Source of the DNA: Ascarosepion bandense
Lineage: Eukaryota; Mollusca; Cephalopoda; Sepiida; Sepiidae
Direction: 5' to 3'
Assembly (NCBI GenBank): GCA_037127315.1
Contig: JBBBDQ010000400.1
Location: 773,501-837,500, forward strand
Length of the DNA: 64,000 nucleotides
A program made the position numbers and the translations under genes. Shown here one piece after another: positions 31,701 to 43,454 of the stretch. The number at the start of each line of letters is the position of its first letter. The first letter of the stretch is position 1. A model generated the notes under the pieces. The model was not told the DNA's origin, did not search any database, and worked only from the letters and a program-made list of their open reading frames with translations.

Positions 31701-32679
31701 CATATAGGCTACTGACGGATTTTAGGCAAACAAATATTTATACAAAAAATGGCAACCAATTCTATTGAAATAGAAACATTTAATCTGGTGATACTGGTTA
31801 TACTTTGCAATGACTGTTACACCTGTAATCAAAGCAATTCAACTGTAATCAAGCAATTCACTTCACCTCCAGTGAAAGCAACTCGAATAAAATCACGCAA
31901 TCTGTAGAACACGAATATTTTCTTCTTCTTCATATAGATTAGCGTACCTTTGCAACGGCTTTTCCCCTTACATAACTAAAACATAAGCATGTGGTGATAC
32001 CGACCGAGCATAGCGAGGGACCGGATGTTTGCACCCTCACAACCTAAAAGCAAATGACCAAAAGTGGTCGGTGCGCAGATGGATTCGCGCAGTTGTTTCG
32101 GTTGAAAACTAAAAATTAATTAAATATTAAATTCCATTTCGCGAGCTTACGCGAATTTTATTTATCGGCCAATGGGAAGTTCAGAATCAAATACGGATAT
32201 GAATCCCCAAATGATCTGCTGCGATCCAAAAAGATGTAAAAAGCCGATACAGAAAGCATCGCCAGGCAGAGACAGACAGACCCACACGGACTGACACGAG
32301 AGAGAGGATTGTAATCAGTATTCCCCTTGACCTACGTCAAGCGGCTTACTTTGCTAGTCTCCCTACTCTCTCATCTTATCTTGGCTGTCTCAAAACTACT
32401 TGCTGACCCAAGGAGCACATACATCAAAGACATTCCTTACTTACAGCGCTCCCACATTCCTAAGCATTAATTCTCTTGTCAGCATTTTATTGCCATGAAC
32501 ATTTAACGTCCATTGGACCTATACTTCAAGTATTACTTTAATTGTAAAAACCTTAATTGATATGTGTATATATAAAATGTTATTTTCAACTCAATTTGCT
32601 TTTCTTGATTTATATTCATTTTATGACTTATAGTGGGCTATCTACAACGAGGCCAAATTCCGTTAATCTGCAACAGATG
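31701..32679. other. Spacer, partly GC-richer
   Basis: 31990-32300 (CCGACCGAGCATAGCGAGGG, then a run with GCCAGGCAGAGACAGACAGA) looks like part of an unknown repeat, present once here. It may be interior to the hAT-type element. Confidence 0.35.
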
Positions 32680-33092
32680 AGTTTACTATGACAGATGAAT
32701 TTACCCGAGCTACTAGACTATCAACTATGTCCTACCATTTTACAGTGAAATCAATAAAATGTAACCGCAACTTCTACTCCCCCAGCTTGTTTTCTCGCAT
32801 TTTCCGCCTGTGGAATTCCCTTCCGTATACTTGCTTCCTCGACAGCTACAATTTCCAAGAATTTATATGTAAGGTCAATAGTCATCTCTTATCTGACTGA
32901 TTCAAATCCTTCCTCTCATGTTCTTGTCTCCGTTCACTCCCATCACACCAGTATTATCATTCTTCTCTTACCCACTTCCTGATGCCCCCTATAACCTGTC
33001 CCTCTTTCTCATCACTTTCCTTCTATGTAACCCCCTGAGCACCAGTAGCAGTAAAACTGCCTTACTTGGGGTGAAATGATTTTTAAAAAAAC
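32680..33092 (+). pseudogene. Jockey-like LINE 3' end with tail
   Basis: The frame at 32688-32900 ends the ORF: DEFTRATRLSTMSYHFTVKS, RIFRLWNSLPYTCFLDSYNF, QEFICKVNSHLLSD stop. The 3' UTR follows and ends CCCCCTGAGCACCAGTAGCA, TGCCTTACTTGGGGTGAAAT, GATTTTTAAAAAAA. This is the clearest 3' end of the family and shows that SINE-B tails match it. 5'-truncated. Confidence 0.88.
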
Positions 33093-33424
33093 CTCGTTTC
33101 TCGGTGAGTAAATGCCAAACACGTTTTTTCATGAGAAAGCTAAGTATATTACCATTAATATTAGACATTACGAGAAGAGTTATTACACTTTAATCTCACT
33201 CTGATGTCAAGAAAGTGAAGAAATGCATAACTATAGTAGCACCGGCTGCTCGGTCAATGAATACTGAACGTTTCCTTATAAGCGAAAGGTTAATAACTAG
33301 AGATGAGGGGAACAGATACTGCACTTCATTTTAGGATGATAAGCAGAAAATAAAGAAAAGCTTGACTGGCTGTTCAGTCAATAAATGCTGATTTTTTTTT
33401 TATAAGGAAACGACTTATATCTAA
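33093..33424. other. Spacer
   Basis: Nothing recognised. Confidence 0.4.
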
Positions 33425-33742
33425 TCTAAACTTATTTATAAATAGAACTTTGTCTGTTTGTGTGTTTGTGTCTGTGTGTCCGTTACCTATAGACTCCGAA
33501 ACGGCTGAACCGATTTTCTTGAAAATTTACACAGTTGTACTGATAGCGTCTGTGAGTGTTCTTAGTAAGGTTTTGTGTCGAGGTACTACCGATAAATATC
33601 GAAAATCGGTAATCGAAAAAAATCGGCTTATAGAAGGAGTGGTCCGATTTTAATCAAATTTGATACACTTATAGAAGAAGACATAAGAAACGATATTCAG
33701 AAATTTCAAGGTGGCAGTTCTTACAGTAGTACAGAAAATCGA

Positions 33743-33779
<37 letters not shown>

Positions 33780-34172
33780 GTAAAGCAATTGTGTGTGTGT
33801 ATGTGTGACTGTTTATCTGCCTGTATGTCTGTATTTTTTCAATCCTTTTATTTAAGTTTCAGCTTCGTGTTTGGCTCTAAGTTTGTATAATTGTAGTTCT
33901 TAGTCTCAGCCATGACACCATTTATTCAGAGGGCTTATTTAGCCTTCAAAATTTAGTTTACGATGAAAAAAACTTATTTGATATCGATACCAGGAAATCA
34001 AAATTTGACTTACATCCATTCATTTTTCTTTCAGTTTACGGTTTCGTTTTAACTGGAAACAACTATTGCTTTTTAGTCTTTCGTGCCAACGTCCAATGAA
34101 TCTGAGTTCCAGGACCATGGATTAGTTTTAAAGCTTTTATCACGCCCGAGCAACGCCGGGCTATACTGCTAG
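33425..34172 (+). mobile_element. Non-autonomous Helitron, copy 2
   Basis: TCTAAACTTATTTATAAATA start, GCCCGAGCAACGCCGGGC hairpin, CTAG end followed by T. Internal (TA)n at 33748-33777. Collinear with 24487-25189 over the whole length, including the ATCGAAAATCGGTAATCG block. Confidence 0.9.
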
Positions 34173-34424
34173 TTACCATTATAATTGTGCCTTATTCCGT
34201 TCTAAATATAAGGATAAATAGTTAAGGTAATCAAGCTTAATAGCCAAAATTATTTTGAATTTCTACAAATACCAGTGGCTATTGTTTAAGCTTAATTTAA
34301 CTCCGGCTTTTGAATGCTAATTTTCATGGCACACCAGCATTAAATGATCTCTTCATTTCTGTTATAGCACCCATGAGATTTATTGCTAGACCAATTTAAA
34401 CGGACCTTAAAATAGTCTGTAAAC
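34173..34424. other. Short spacer
   Basis: Nothing recognised. Confidence 0.35.
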
Positions 34425-34724
34425 GGATGTGCGTTGTGGTGCAGTGGATATCGGCTTGGAACGAGAAATCGGGGAACCGAGTTCGAATTCCATTTAAATT
34501 CACTGCATTCACTTACGCGCAAATACCCTTGGGAAAGGTATTAATCCGTCTCTTCCTTCCAGCTATGGGTTAAATAACAGGACAGATTGGGTTCTATAGC
34601 CTTGGCTGGCAACCAGTCTACCGCAGAAAGCAATGGCAACCTACTGCGGGATAATTTTCTCCCCAGTCAGTCTTCTCTTTCGAGACATGATCGCCCAAGC
34701 GTGTATCACGTATGTCACTTAACT
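34425..34724 (+). mobile_element. SINE-A copy, near full length
   Basis: GGATGTGCGTTGTGGTGCAG to CACGTATGTCACTTAACTAA. A and B boxes are intact. The palindrome has lost CATG on its left side (TCTTCTCTTTCGAGACATG). Confidence 0.92.
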
Positions 34725-35368
34725 AAGTTTTCTTGTGTAAATTCTATTTTTATACTTGTAAATGCGAAATGATACACGATATCCGCTTCTACATTTATTT
34801 CGAATTCCTTTTAATAAAATACTTTAAATGACGTCCTGTGTCTGAGATTGGTCAGGGGCAAACTGCAGACCCCAGGCGGCCCGTTTTGTCTTTCCGAATG
34901 GCACGCTTAATTTCAAAAAGAAAAATAACGTTTCTTAAATTTCTATTTTGTTGCGTTCGCACTTGTTCACTCACACACTCTCTCATGCATGACCATATAA
35001 ATGAACAATTATTAAGTACAATGTTTCTTGGATTTTGTACAATTTCGGGGAAAGTAATTTTGTTAGCATTTTAAACAACTGCCGATTTTCACTACAGAAG
35101 ATCGTACGTGTAAACATCTTTTGATTTTGAAACCGGAAACGTTCATAAGAACATTTTTTCTCTAAAAAAAAAAAATGTTTTCCTTTTGAAATTAATAAAT
35201 TCAAGATAAATCCGACGCAATGACATGTGTTAATCGCACTGGCATCAGATTAGTGATAATATTATGCCAAAATTTCAACTTTTTAATGATAAACATATTT
35301 TCTAAAAAATATAAAAACTTCCTACTATTTCTAAGGCATGCTATTACGTATATGGTAGTTTTGTAAGG
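34725..35368. other. Spacer, nothing recognised
   Basis: The open frames at 34838-35074 (plus) and 35204-34983 (minus) are not recognised and lie on opposite strands of the same AT-rich DNA. Confidence 0.4.
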
Positions 35369-35816
35369 GAATTGCGTTGTGGTGCTGCTAATATCGGCTT
35401 GGAACGAAAAATCGGGGAACCGAGTTCGAATTCCAGTTGAATATCTTGAATTCACTTACGCGCAAATACCCTTGAGAAAAGTTTTTTTTTTTTATTATTC
35501 ATATCACCCCGAGCAAGGCGGTAACACCACTGATGCGCTGGGGGCTACATGAGAGTGAAAAAATTGGAAAAGAAAAAATCGGAAACCACATCCTAAACAG
35601 GGAACAAGGGATAAGCCTCTTCACCTGTTTCTCTCTTCCCTCCAGTTATGTTAAATAAAAGGAAAGATTGAGTTCTATCGCCTTGACTAGCAACCAGTCT
35701 ACCGCAGAAACTAATGGCAACTTACTGCGGGATAATCTTCTGCCCAGTCAGTCATGTCTTTTTCGAGACATGATCGCCCAAGCGTGTATCACGTATGACA
35801 TTTAACTGACTGACTG
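35369..35816 (+). mobile_element. SINE-A copy split by SINE-B
   Basis: Head and body to AATACCCTTGAGAAAAGTT (about 35481), SINE-B insert, then CTCTCTTCCCTCCAGTTATG to ATTTAACTGACTGACTG. The segment ATTAATCCGT is missing at the junction, so the insertion or later decay removed about 10 bp. Confidence 0.88.
35482..35630 (-). mobile_element. SINE-B fragment nested in SINE-A
   Basis: Poly-T at 35484 then TATTCATATCACCCCGAGCA (reversed tail) to GCCTCTTCACCTGTTT. It is the 3' three quarters of a SINE-B monomer, 5'-truncated, as expected of target-primed reverse transcription. Confidence 0.85.
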
Positions 35817-36800
35817 TTGTAAGTGCAACTTAGATATAGCATAGGGCCGAAAGTATAGAACACCCAGTAAGGACCGAACTCGCTGTTCAGTCGTAACTGA
35901 TTTAGCGAATCGAATTTGCGAAATATTAGACTACGACGAAATTCTAAAATATCATTGCGCATATGATCTTCTGTACTGAAAATAGCTTCAGTACCTATTA
36001 CGAAGAGGTATCTTGATATTTTTTTAGTAGTGCGACCCGTCTTGTGATGAGCCATAGATCAATGCAGCCCATTGCTCCTAAATGGTTGCCCATGCCTGCC
36101 TTAGATGTTAAGATGTGTGTCTTTCTGTAAGGCAAAATTTCCTGTAGGCGAAATTTTTCCTTGTCGTTTATATTCCACGTTTTATATTACAAGTGCCATC
36201 ATGACTTTATATTGTTATGAAATATATTCATCTCGCTTTCTCGTCCTTTCTCGTTTATTTGTGAAAATGATTTTGGCTACGGGGGTAGTGTGCAGGGGTC
36301 GGAGATATTAGTGCCGCTTGAGTTTCATCGTGTGTAGGTTATAGCCTCCGGCACTTATTGATATTGCCAGAGCACTTAATTTATTTTTTTATTCTCAGAA
36401 TGCCAAAGTAATTTATATTTTCTCTGAGTCGCGAAGGAGTTTGCTACCCGAACAAGCATTGATAAACTGTTACTCGTGTTCAAGTCCAGGTAAAAGCTTT
36501 TTCTTTTTTCTTAATGCTGGCTATTTAGGCAATACGCTCTCTTTACAAAAAAAAAAAAAATGGGACAACTCAATCTATCCTACTTCGAATTTTATTTTGT
36601 GATATGTGCCGGAAAGGGGTATAGATACCATTCGCGGTAGCAAGCGGTTTTAGCAACCGGGTAGGACAATCTAGCAAGTAGAAGTAATGGATGGTGCTTG
36701 TTGTATGCAGTATCCTGAGATGTAGGCGTAGTCAATAGACGTAGACCAATAGACCTCTAATCGAAGACCTATGGACGTAGACTTTTAGTGGTAGACTTCT
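35817..36800. other. Spacer, nothing recognised
   Basis: No repeat family or gene seen; the plus frame at 36105-36311 is unrecognised. Confidence 0.4.
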
Positions 36801-36845
36801 CTGCGTCCTCGCCTGCGTCCTCGCCTGCGTCCTCGCCTGCGTCTG
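36801..36845 (+). repeat. 12-bp GC-rich tandem repeat
   Basis: CTGCGTCCTCGC repeated three times plus a partial, in otherwise AT-rich DNA. AGACGTAGAC-like short repeats lie just upstream (36735-36795). Confidence 0.85.
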
Positions 36846-37151
36846 TATTTTTGTCTGACACCAGCCAATCACATTATTGTGGTGGTGGGGGGAACCAAGG
36901 TGTATGTATATTCATTACATATTTATTACATCATTTTGAACTAAAATACGTTAATTACATAAAGTAAATTATCATTGCAATAGTAATTCTCAGCAATAAT
37001 GAGATCACAAAAAGAAAACAAATGCAGGATTGTTGGCCTTTTTATGTTTAACTTCAAATCAACGCCTACATGGGTTATTTAATGCCGAAATCTCTTTTGT
37101 ACCCAGTTTTGTCTTTGAGATAATAATGATTTTATAGATACGTCTTACTAA
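36846..37151. other. Spacer
   Basis: Nothing recognised. Confidence 0.35.
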
Positions 37152-37422
37152 TTAACCCATAGATGGGGAGAGAAGTGGTGAATTCATACTTTTCCCAAGG
37201 GTATTTTCCCGGAAAGTGAATATAACGAACCCAACTGGAATTGGAACTCTGCTCTCGGATTAACAATTCCTACCCATTATCTATTCCACCACTCTCACAT
37301 TTAAGCTTACATCATTTGGTATTACCAAGCGTTCAACCATCTAACTACTGATCAGATTTGATATTGCTTAACTTCGGTGATTGTACGGGAATCGGTGTAT
37401 CGACTTGAAGTGGGCGTAAGCC
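37152..37422 (-). mobile_element. 5S rRNA-tRNA composite SINE, full 5S module
   Basis: On minus, 37422-37305 follows 5S rRNA over 118 nt: GGCTTACGCCCACTTCAAGT, CGATACACCGATTCCCGTAC, AATCACCGAAGTTAAGCAAT, then AGTTAGATGGTTGAACGCTT, GGTAATACCAAATGATGTAA-GC. A tRNA-type module follows (GTGAGAGTGGTGGAATAGAT, B-box GAGTTCCAATTCCAG), then the SINE-A body (ATACCCTTGGGAAAAGTATG to ATCTATGGGTTAA). The module order is the same as at 29051, and this copy is older. Confidence 0.8.
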
Positions 37423-37434
37423 TTTGGATGCGTG

Positions 37435-38060
37435 AACAAGCTGATGAAACAACCAAGCACGTATTCACTGAATGTACGTAGTTTACCGGGGAGTATAAGT
37501 TAGGAAATGATTGGATTGATAAGAGAAACCATTGAGAAGTATGCCGTAAATTGGGCTTCGATATGAAAGAGAAATGGTAGGAATATCAGCCAGACACAAC
37601 GCCAGAAAATGTCTGTCATGAGATATTAATGGATTTCGCAGTCAAGACAGACCGTTTCAATGAATCTCAGAAACAGGACTTAAAGAGAATAGCAAGTGCC
37701 AAATTATTGAATTCGCCGTTCTATATGATACAAAAGTAAACTCCGAAGAAATGGAAAAGGAAGAAAAATACCAGGATCTAGCTAGAGAGTTAAAATGGCT
37801 ATGGAACATGATTATAAAACTAACTGCTTTTGTTAATGGGTCTGCTTATAACCTAGAAAATTGAAAGAGAGCTTAAGGAGTTTTGGAATTGAGAACAAGA
37901 TTAAGGAGATCAAAAAAAAAACTGCTATTATGGGAGAATTTTCCGAAAAAATGTTCTGGATTTTTTACGAGTCTTCTTGACACATCAAAAACAATATTAA
38001 TAAAAAAATTTCTGCTCACAAGTACGGCTCACACCTTACGAAGGATTTTATCTCTTGTAA
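37435..38060 (+). pseudogene. LINE C-terminus, probable RLE-type endonuclease relic
   Basis: Pieces in shifting frames: ADETTKHVFTECT, GFDMKEKWYEYQPDTTPENV, CHEILMDFAVKTDRFNESQK-QDL, IIEFAVLYDTKVNSEEMEKE, EKYQDLARELKWLWNMIIKL. The pattern (WYEH.P......ILWDF...TD..I.ARRPDL, IIDFAVP.D..V..KE.EKI.KYQDL.REL..LWN) is a known LINE tail with a PD-(D/E)XK-like endonuclease, where RPDL is here KQDL. At least three frame changes. The RLE label is inference. Confidence 0.6.
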
Positions 38061-38364
38061 AATGTGTGTGATCATAGGTTTATTTTTTTGTTTTGTTTTT
38101 CTAAAAAGATATTCAATGGAAAATGTGTTGATGCTATCTTTGACATTAGGTCTCTGGTTGGAACACGAAAATAAATGAGTATACACCATGAATCAAATAA
38201 TAATAATAATAATAATAAATTGACTTCAATGTAAAATAAATATTTTATGAATGTCAAACTCTAATTGAGATTCTTCTTTGCTCTGAGTCTGATAGTGGGT
38301 GGATTTCGTTATAAAACAGTGCCAAATGTCATCAAAATACAAGAAGTCAGAGATCAAGGGAATA

Positions 38365-38462
38365 TTTCATATTTTGACCGAAGTGAGTCTCATCAGTTGC
38401 TTCGAAACTCGACCGATTTGGTGTCGGTCGGAGTCGCTACTCCCTAAGCTATAGGCTCATGG
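38365..38462 (-). mobile_element. Broken copy 3 of the tRNA-hammerhead element
   Basis: On minus: GAGCCTATAGCTTAGGGAGT, CCGACCGACACCAAATCGGT, CGAGTTTCGA match the head at 3472 nearly base for base. Then GCAACTGATGAGACTCACTT with GAAA 21 nt further on. Here the hammerhead core spacing is wrong and stem I is lost, so it cannot fold properly. Confidence 0.6.
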
Positions 38463-38809
38463 AATCAGAAGGGAAATATTACTTGAGCAATAACCTTTCT
38501 TGCAAACGTCTTTCATTGTATACGAAATACAAGGAAGATTTTATCCTTTTTTTTCCAGAATCCTCACATTTTCTCGTTTTTCTATGGATAAGGGATGTAG
38601 AAATTTTCCATAATTATCGTTCCAAGCCACTTTCCAAAGTGCTTTTGGCCACTTTCAAGGGTGTGATGCCTCCGCTGTTGTTCTTTTATCATATTAGACA
38701 AAACAATAACCTAAAATTTAAAGAAGAAATTTACTCTATCACCTATAACAATTGTCACAAAAGATACATAGGAGAAACCTCCAGTAATCTAAATAAGATA
38801 TATACGTAA
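38459..38809 (+). pseudogene. Penelope-like element fragment with GIY-YIG start
   Basis: The open frame of 116 codons has MPPLLFFYHIRQNNNLKFKE then EIYSITYNNCHKRYIGETSS and NLNKIY. The end matches the GIY-YIG start of PLE endonucleases (IY.I.C..C...YIGET...L), with Tyr and the YIGET motif intact. It stops at NLNKIYT, so the catalytic Arg/Glu part is missing. The N-terminal half is not clearly recognised. It lies next to the hammerhead-type head at 38365. Confidence 0.55.
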
Positions 38810-39299
38810 TCAATATTTAGTATAGCTTTTTAACCCTATTGAGCGTGAACGGAACATGTTGCATACTTCAGTAAATTTCCTGTAGTCACCCCCATCCAAG
38901 AAAATCACAACTGAGGTGCCGATAAACTTAAAGCGATCATAGAGAGATATATCCACGTGAACAACTGACACTTTGGAGACTTCATGCCACGTCGCACGAC
39001 AACCGTTCATGCGACTGGTGAAGCATGTGTTGCAAGTCTGTAGAATGCTATTTCTAGTTTTTTGCTAATTAAGTTCATTTCATTCTTGCACTATAAGTCG
39101 GTGTTTTCGTCCGGATGATAACTGAGAATTCCAGTCTGGTTACCCATCCCAGATAATTGATTAAAGTCTTACAGTCTTTCTATTCCCCTCCAATTTGAAC
39201 TGTGCATCGTAAAATTGAGCTTCTCTAAACATTGACCTGTTTTCGCTGGCTTAATTAACAAGATCTGTTCACTCTGAAGCCTGGGGCCAGGATTCATGC
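38810..39299. other. Spacer
   Basis: Nothing recognised. Confidence 0.4.
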
Positions 39300-39579
39300 T
39301 CACTTAAAAGCCAGGATTTTCAAATACCGATTATTAAATCAGGCATCATTCTCTCTTGTAACCTGTAAAACTGAACATAGCAAAATCTACCTACTAAATC
39401 GTTGAGATACACTTCCATATTTTTCTTTTCAGTTGCTTGTTATCTATCGCATGCCAAACTTGTAGTTTCAAATAATAATTTACAAAACAGGCAAGATGTG
39501 AACTTCTCAATTCCATCTTCCCCATTCTTTGCAAAAATCTCACTGAATAACCCTCTAGGTTGAGTGGATCTTGGATCTA

Positions 39580-39888
39580 GGATGTGCGTTGTGGTACAGT
39601 GGATATCAGCTCGGAACGAGAAATCGGGGAGCCGCGTTCAAATTCCAGTTGAATTCATAGCATTCACTTACGCGCAAATACCCTTGGGAAAGGTATTAAT
39701 CCGTCTCTTCCTTCCAGTTATGGGTTAAATAACAGGACAGATTGGGTTCTATAGCATTGGCTGGCAACCAATCTACCGCAGAAAGCAATGGCAACCTACT
39801 GCGGGATAATCTTCTGCCCAGTCAGTCATGTCTCTTTCGAGACATGATCGCCCAAGCATGTATCACGTATGGCACTTAACTGACTGAT
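39580..39888 (+). mobile_element. SINE-A copy, full length
   Basis: GGATGTGCGTTGTGGTACAG to GGCACTTAACTGACTGATTG, all landmarks and the intact palindrome CATGTCTCTTTCGAGACATG. Good consensus representative. Confidence 0.93.
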
Positions 39889-40009
39889 TGAATATAATAG
39901 TTGGAAACATGATTAAGGCTTTTACCGGGCATGAAGTGGGTAATCAATTTTATATTATTATTAAGTAATAAACTGATCCCCCACTAATTACTACTTAAAA
40001 ATATAATAC

Positions 40010-40194
40010 ATCTCTTCCTGCTCTAGCTATGTCAAATAACAGGACAGTTTGGGTTCTATAGCCTTGGTCGGCAACTAGTCTACCGCAGAAAGCAATGGCA
40101 ACCTACTGCGGGATAATCTTCTGCCCAGTCAGTCATGTCTCTTTCGAGACATGATCGCCCGAGCGTTTGCCATGTATGGCACTTAACTGACTGA
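40010..40194 (+). mobile_element. SINE-A copy, 5' truncated
   Basis: Starts within the body (TCTCTTCCTGCTCTAGCTAT) and keeps the 3' half, including the palindrome and CACTTAACTGACTGAC. No Pol III promoter remains. Confidence 0.9.
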
Positions 40195-40884
40195 CATTTT
40201 CTGAAACTTATCCCATCCGCCCTACCAAATTGCTGCGTTGTATGCGTAATTTGCTATGACAATAGCATAAATACAAACGCCAATTTTCAAATAAAGCCAA
40301 CCCATTTGAAAAACTAACACAACATAATCTTTATATCTCAAATTTCATTTACTATTGGCTCGTGTTCTATTTTAGATAAGTTTTATAGTTTCGAATATTA
40401 ATTTACAAGCGAGGTCTTCTTCACTTGTAAGACTGATACAACCTAAACTTTCTGAAAACCGTTTTCTTGGACTTATCTCTTTGATGGGACGAGGGAATTG
40501 ACGACTATATTTGCTATGAAAATAGTCGTCAGTTGTCTTTAAAAAGCCATACATTCAAAATCCTATTCTTAAAGCAAGCCAACCCTTTACGTTTCAAATA
40601 TTGACACAGCATAATCTTCATATTTCAATTCGATAGACTATTAGACCTTGTGTCAGACTAAGCTAAGCTGAACAAGTATTCGAAACCCTTAACGCCGATT
40701 TTCCCCATTTGAAAGATTAGCATAATATAATCTTATTACAAATTTCACGTACCAGTGAATTTTCTACCAAAAGTAAAGCGGGTAATTTCGAATATTCATT
40801 TAGAAGACAGGTCTTCTCACCTGTAAGACTGACACAATCTAATCTTTCTAAAATCACTTTCCTCCGGCTCACCTTTTTAATGAA

Positions 40885-41144
40885 TCAGCCAGTCAAGTGC
40901 CATACGTGATACACTCTTGTGCGATCATGTCTCAAAAGACATTACTTGCCATTACTTTCTGCGGTAGACTGGTTGCCAACCACTGCTACAGAACCCTATC
41001 TGTCTTGTTATTTGGCCCATCGCTGAAGGAAAAAGAAACAGATGTAATACCTTTCGCATAAGTGAATGCAATAAATTCAGCTAGAATTCGAACTCGGCTC
41101 TCTAATTCCTCGTTTCGAGTCGATATCCACTGCACCACAACGCA
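40885..41144 (-). mobile_element. SINE-A copy
   Basis: CAGTCAAGTGCCATACGTGA, a shortened palindrome region, GCGGTAGACTGGTTGCCAAC, reversed B box (GAACTCGGCTCTCTAATTCC) and CACTGCACCACAACGCA. Confidence 0.9.
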
Positions 41145-41267
41145 GTTTGATATGAGAGCAGAGTATTTCTCTATGAAAATAGGCTACGGTTGTCTTTTTT
41201 TTTTTTTATATAAGCTATAAATGTAAAATTTGTTCCTGAAAGCAGACTACAGTTCACATTTGGAAGA

Positions 41268-41293
41268 TCTAAACTTATTTATAAATGGAACTT

Positions 41294-41328
<35 letters not shown>

Positions 41329-42005
41329 GTCCGTTACCTATAGATTCCGAAACGGCTGAACCGATTTTCTTGAAAATTGACACAGTTGTACTATATATGT
41401 CTGCGAGTTTTCTTACCTAGGTTTTGTGCCGAGGTACCCCCGATAAATATCGAAAATCGATAATCGAAAAAATCGGGTTATAGAAAGAGTGGTCTGATTT
41501 TAATCAAATTTTATACACTCATAGACAAAGACATAAGAAACGGTATTCAGAAATTTCAAGGTTTCAGATCTTAGATTAGTGCAGAAAATTTTATATATAT
41601 ATATATATATCAAGGTAAGATGTTTGTGTTTGTGTCTGTTTATCTGCCTGTATGTCTGTATTTTTTTTTTTTCGGCCCTTTTATTTTAGTTTTTACTTCG
41701 GGTTTGACTCTAAGTAGGTATAATTGTAGTTCTTAGTCTCAGCCATGATACCATTTACTCAGAGGACTTATTTAGCCTTCAAAATTCAGTTTACGACGAA
41801 AAAAACTTATTTGATATCGATACCCGGAAATCAAAATTTGACTTACATCCATTCATTTTTCTTTCAGTCTACGGTTTCGCTTTAACCAGAAACAACTATT
41901 GCTTTTTTGTCTTTCGTGTCAACGTGTAAAGAGTCTGAACTCCAGGACCATGGATTAGTATTAAAACTTTCATTACACCCGAGCAACGCAGGATTATATT
42001 GCTGG
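41268..42005 (+). mobile_element. Non-autonomous Helitron, copy 3
   Basis: TCTAAACTTATTTATAAATG start, (TG)n at about 41298-41325, (TA)n at 41592-41610, degraded hairpin CCCGAGCAACGCAGGA and CTGG end (fits CTRR). Inserted in the 400-bp array. Confidence 0.85.
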
Positions 42006-42150
42006 GTGACACATAATTTTAATGTCTCAATTTATTTAGTTTATTTAGTCTTATGTCAGACTTAGCTACGATGAGAATGTATTAAAAACTCTTATCGCTT
42101 TTTGTTATTACTTTTGCGCTTTTTTTTCCCTTTATATCTGGATGGTGTAG

Positions 42151-42848
42151 TAATTTGAAGGTAATTTATATTTTCTATAAGATGGGGAAAGTGTTTTCAT
42201 CGTTTACATTTCTCTTTTTTTATGTTGTAGGGCTGCTCTCAATTTGATTTTTAGTGGGTGGATAATTTTTTTCAGCAATCTTTTCGATCACTTTGGCTAG
42301 GTTAAGCGAAGAAATGACCTGCTATTTTTTGACAAAAAAGGTCATTCTCATTGTCACCCAGAATAATCAATTACAAGACAACTGCAACATCTGGGCGGTG
42401 AGGAACCTGCTTGCCATTGCGTTGGGCACCTTGCCACATCTGTCCGATGTACCCTTGTCACTTAGCGCTTGGCCTTGCTAAGTACTTTGCGCAACAACAA
42501 AAAAAAAAAAACGAAAAGAATGGTGCATATGCAATTTGTTCAGTTCAATTTTTTCCTCTTTTTGTTCTGAGAGAATTTTTTTTTTTTTTTTTTTTTGGTT
42601 TTGCCGTTCTTTATCGACATTTCCCATGCAGTGTTTTTACTTTCGGTTCTGGTGTCAAAGTAAAGAGTCCAAGACAGTTAAGGACTGCATGTCTTGGGAA
42701 TGGCGGATAAAAGGAAAGTCAAACGGGAAATCACATCTCTAAAAGGTGATTCTCTCTGTATTTGGATCTTATTGCCTGGAAATCTAGAAGAAAATAGATA
42801 TGAAGTGACTTACTTCGATCGATTGATGGGTACACACAGACACACAAA

Positions 42849-42884
<36 letters not shown>

Positions 42885-43191
42885 TTTTAAGGTATGCTAC
42901 ATTTATGGGATAAAGTGTTCAATATCAGAGATAGTGTGCAAATAAATATTAAAGTGAACATTGAAGTTAACACCCAGCGGCGACAGTGTCTTTCATGCTT
43001 ATATCGTTAGGCTAATCTGTGACTGTTGAACAAACAAAAATGTGCCCGCGTAGACATCTACAACAGGAAATATATGTATATATATATATATATAATTTGT
43101 TATATATCAAAAACAATTTTCGTAGAAAGATGTATGACAAAGTGGAGAAAGCTTTTGTGTGATGCACTTCTAACTTTATCGTTATCCCCAC

Positions 43192-43225
<34 letters not shown>

Positions 43226-43412
43226 TGAGTGAAATCTTTCTTTACTGGTCTAAATTAAGCAAAAGCAGAAAATTGTAATACAAAAAAGTGCCCGATACAC
43301 AGTTGAAAAAATTAACCACTTAGGCGACCATGATTTCAACTGATGTGGTTTTGTCAAGCAGCAGAGGTTAACCATTAAAAAAAACCAACCAAGTGGTTGA
43401 TATTCCTATTTC

Positions 43413-43451
<39 letters not shown>
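42151..43451. other. Spacer with (TA)n
   Basis: (TA)n at 42852-42881, 43076-43093, 43191-43208 (followed by (GA)n) and 43418-43451. Poly-T at 42577-42596. No gene recognised in the open frames at 42293-42945. Confidence 0.5.

Positions 43452-43454
<3 letters not shown>

Larger units (their letters stand above)
39300..42150. repeat. Old ~400-bp tandem array, broken by insertions
   Basis: Landmarks recur at a period of about 400 bp once inserts are subtracted: CCATTTGAAA at 40302 and 40705; TATGAAAATAG at 40515 and 41172; GTCAGACT(A)AGCTA at 40652 and 42055; GTTTCRAATA near 39465, 40388 and about 40790. SINE-A copies at 39580, 40010 and 40885 and the Helitron at 41268 interrupt it. No coding content seen. 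Confidence 0.6.

Noticed and set aside
43192..43226. Regulatory GAGA element
   Set aside because: It is a plain (TA)n/(GA)n microsatellite with no gene or promoter context.
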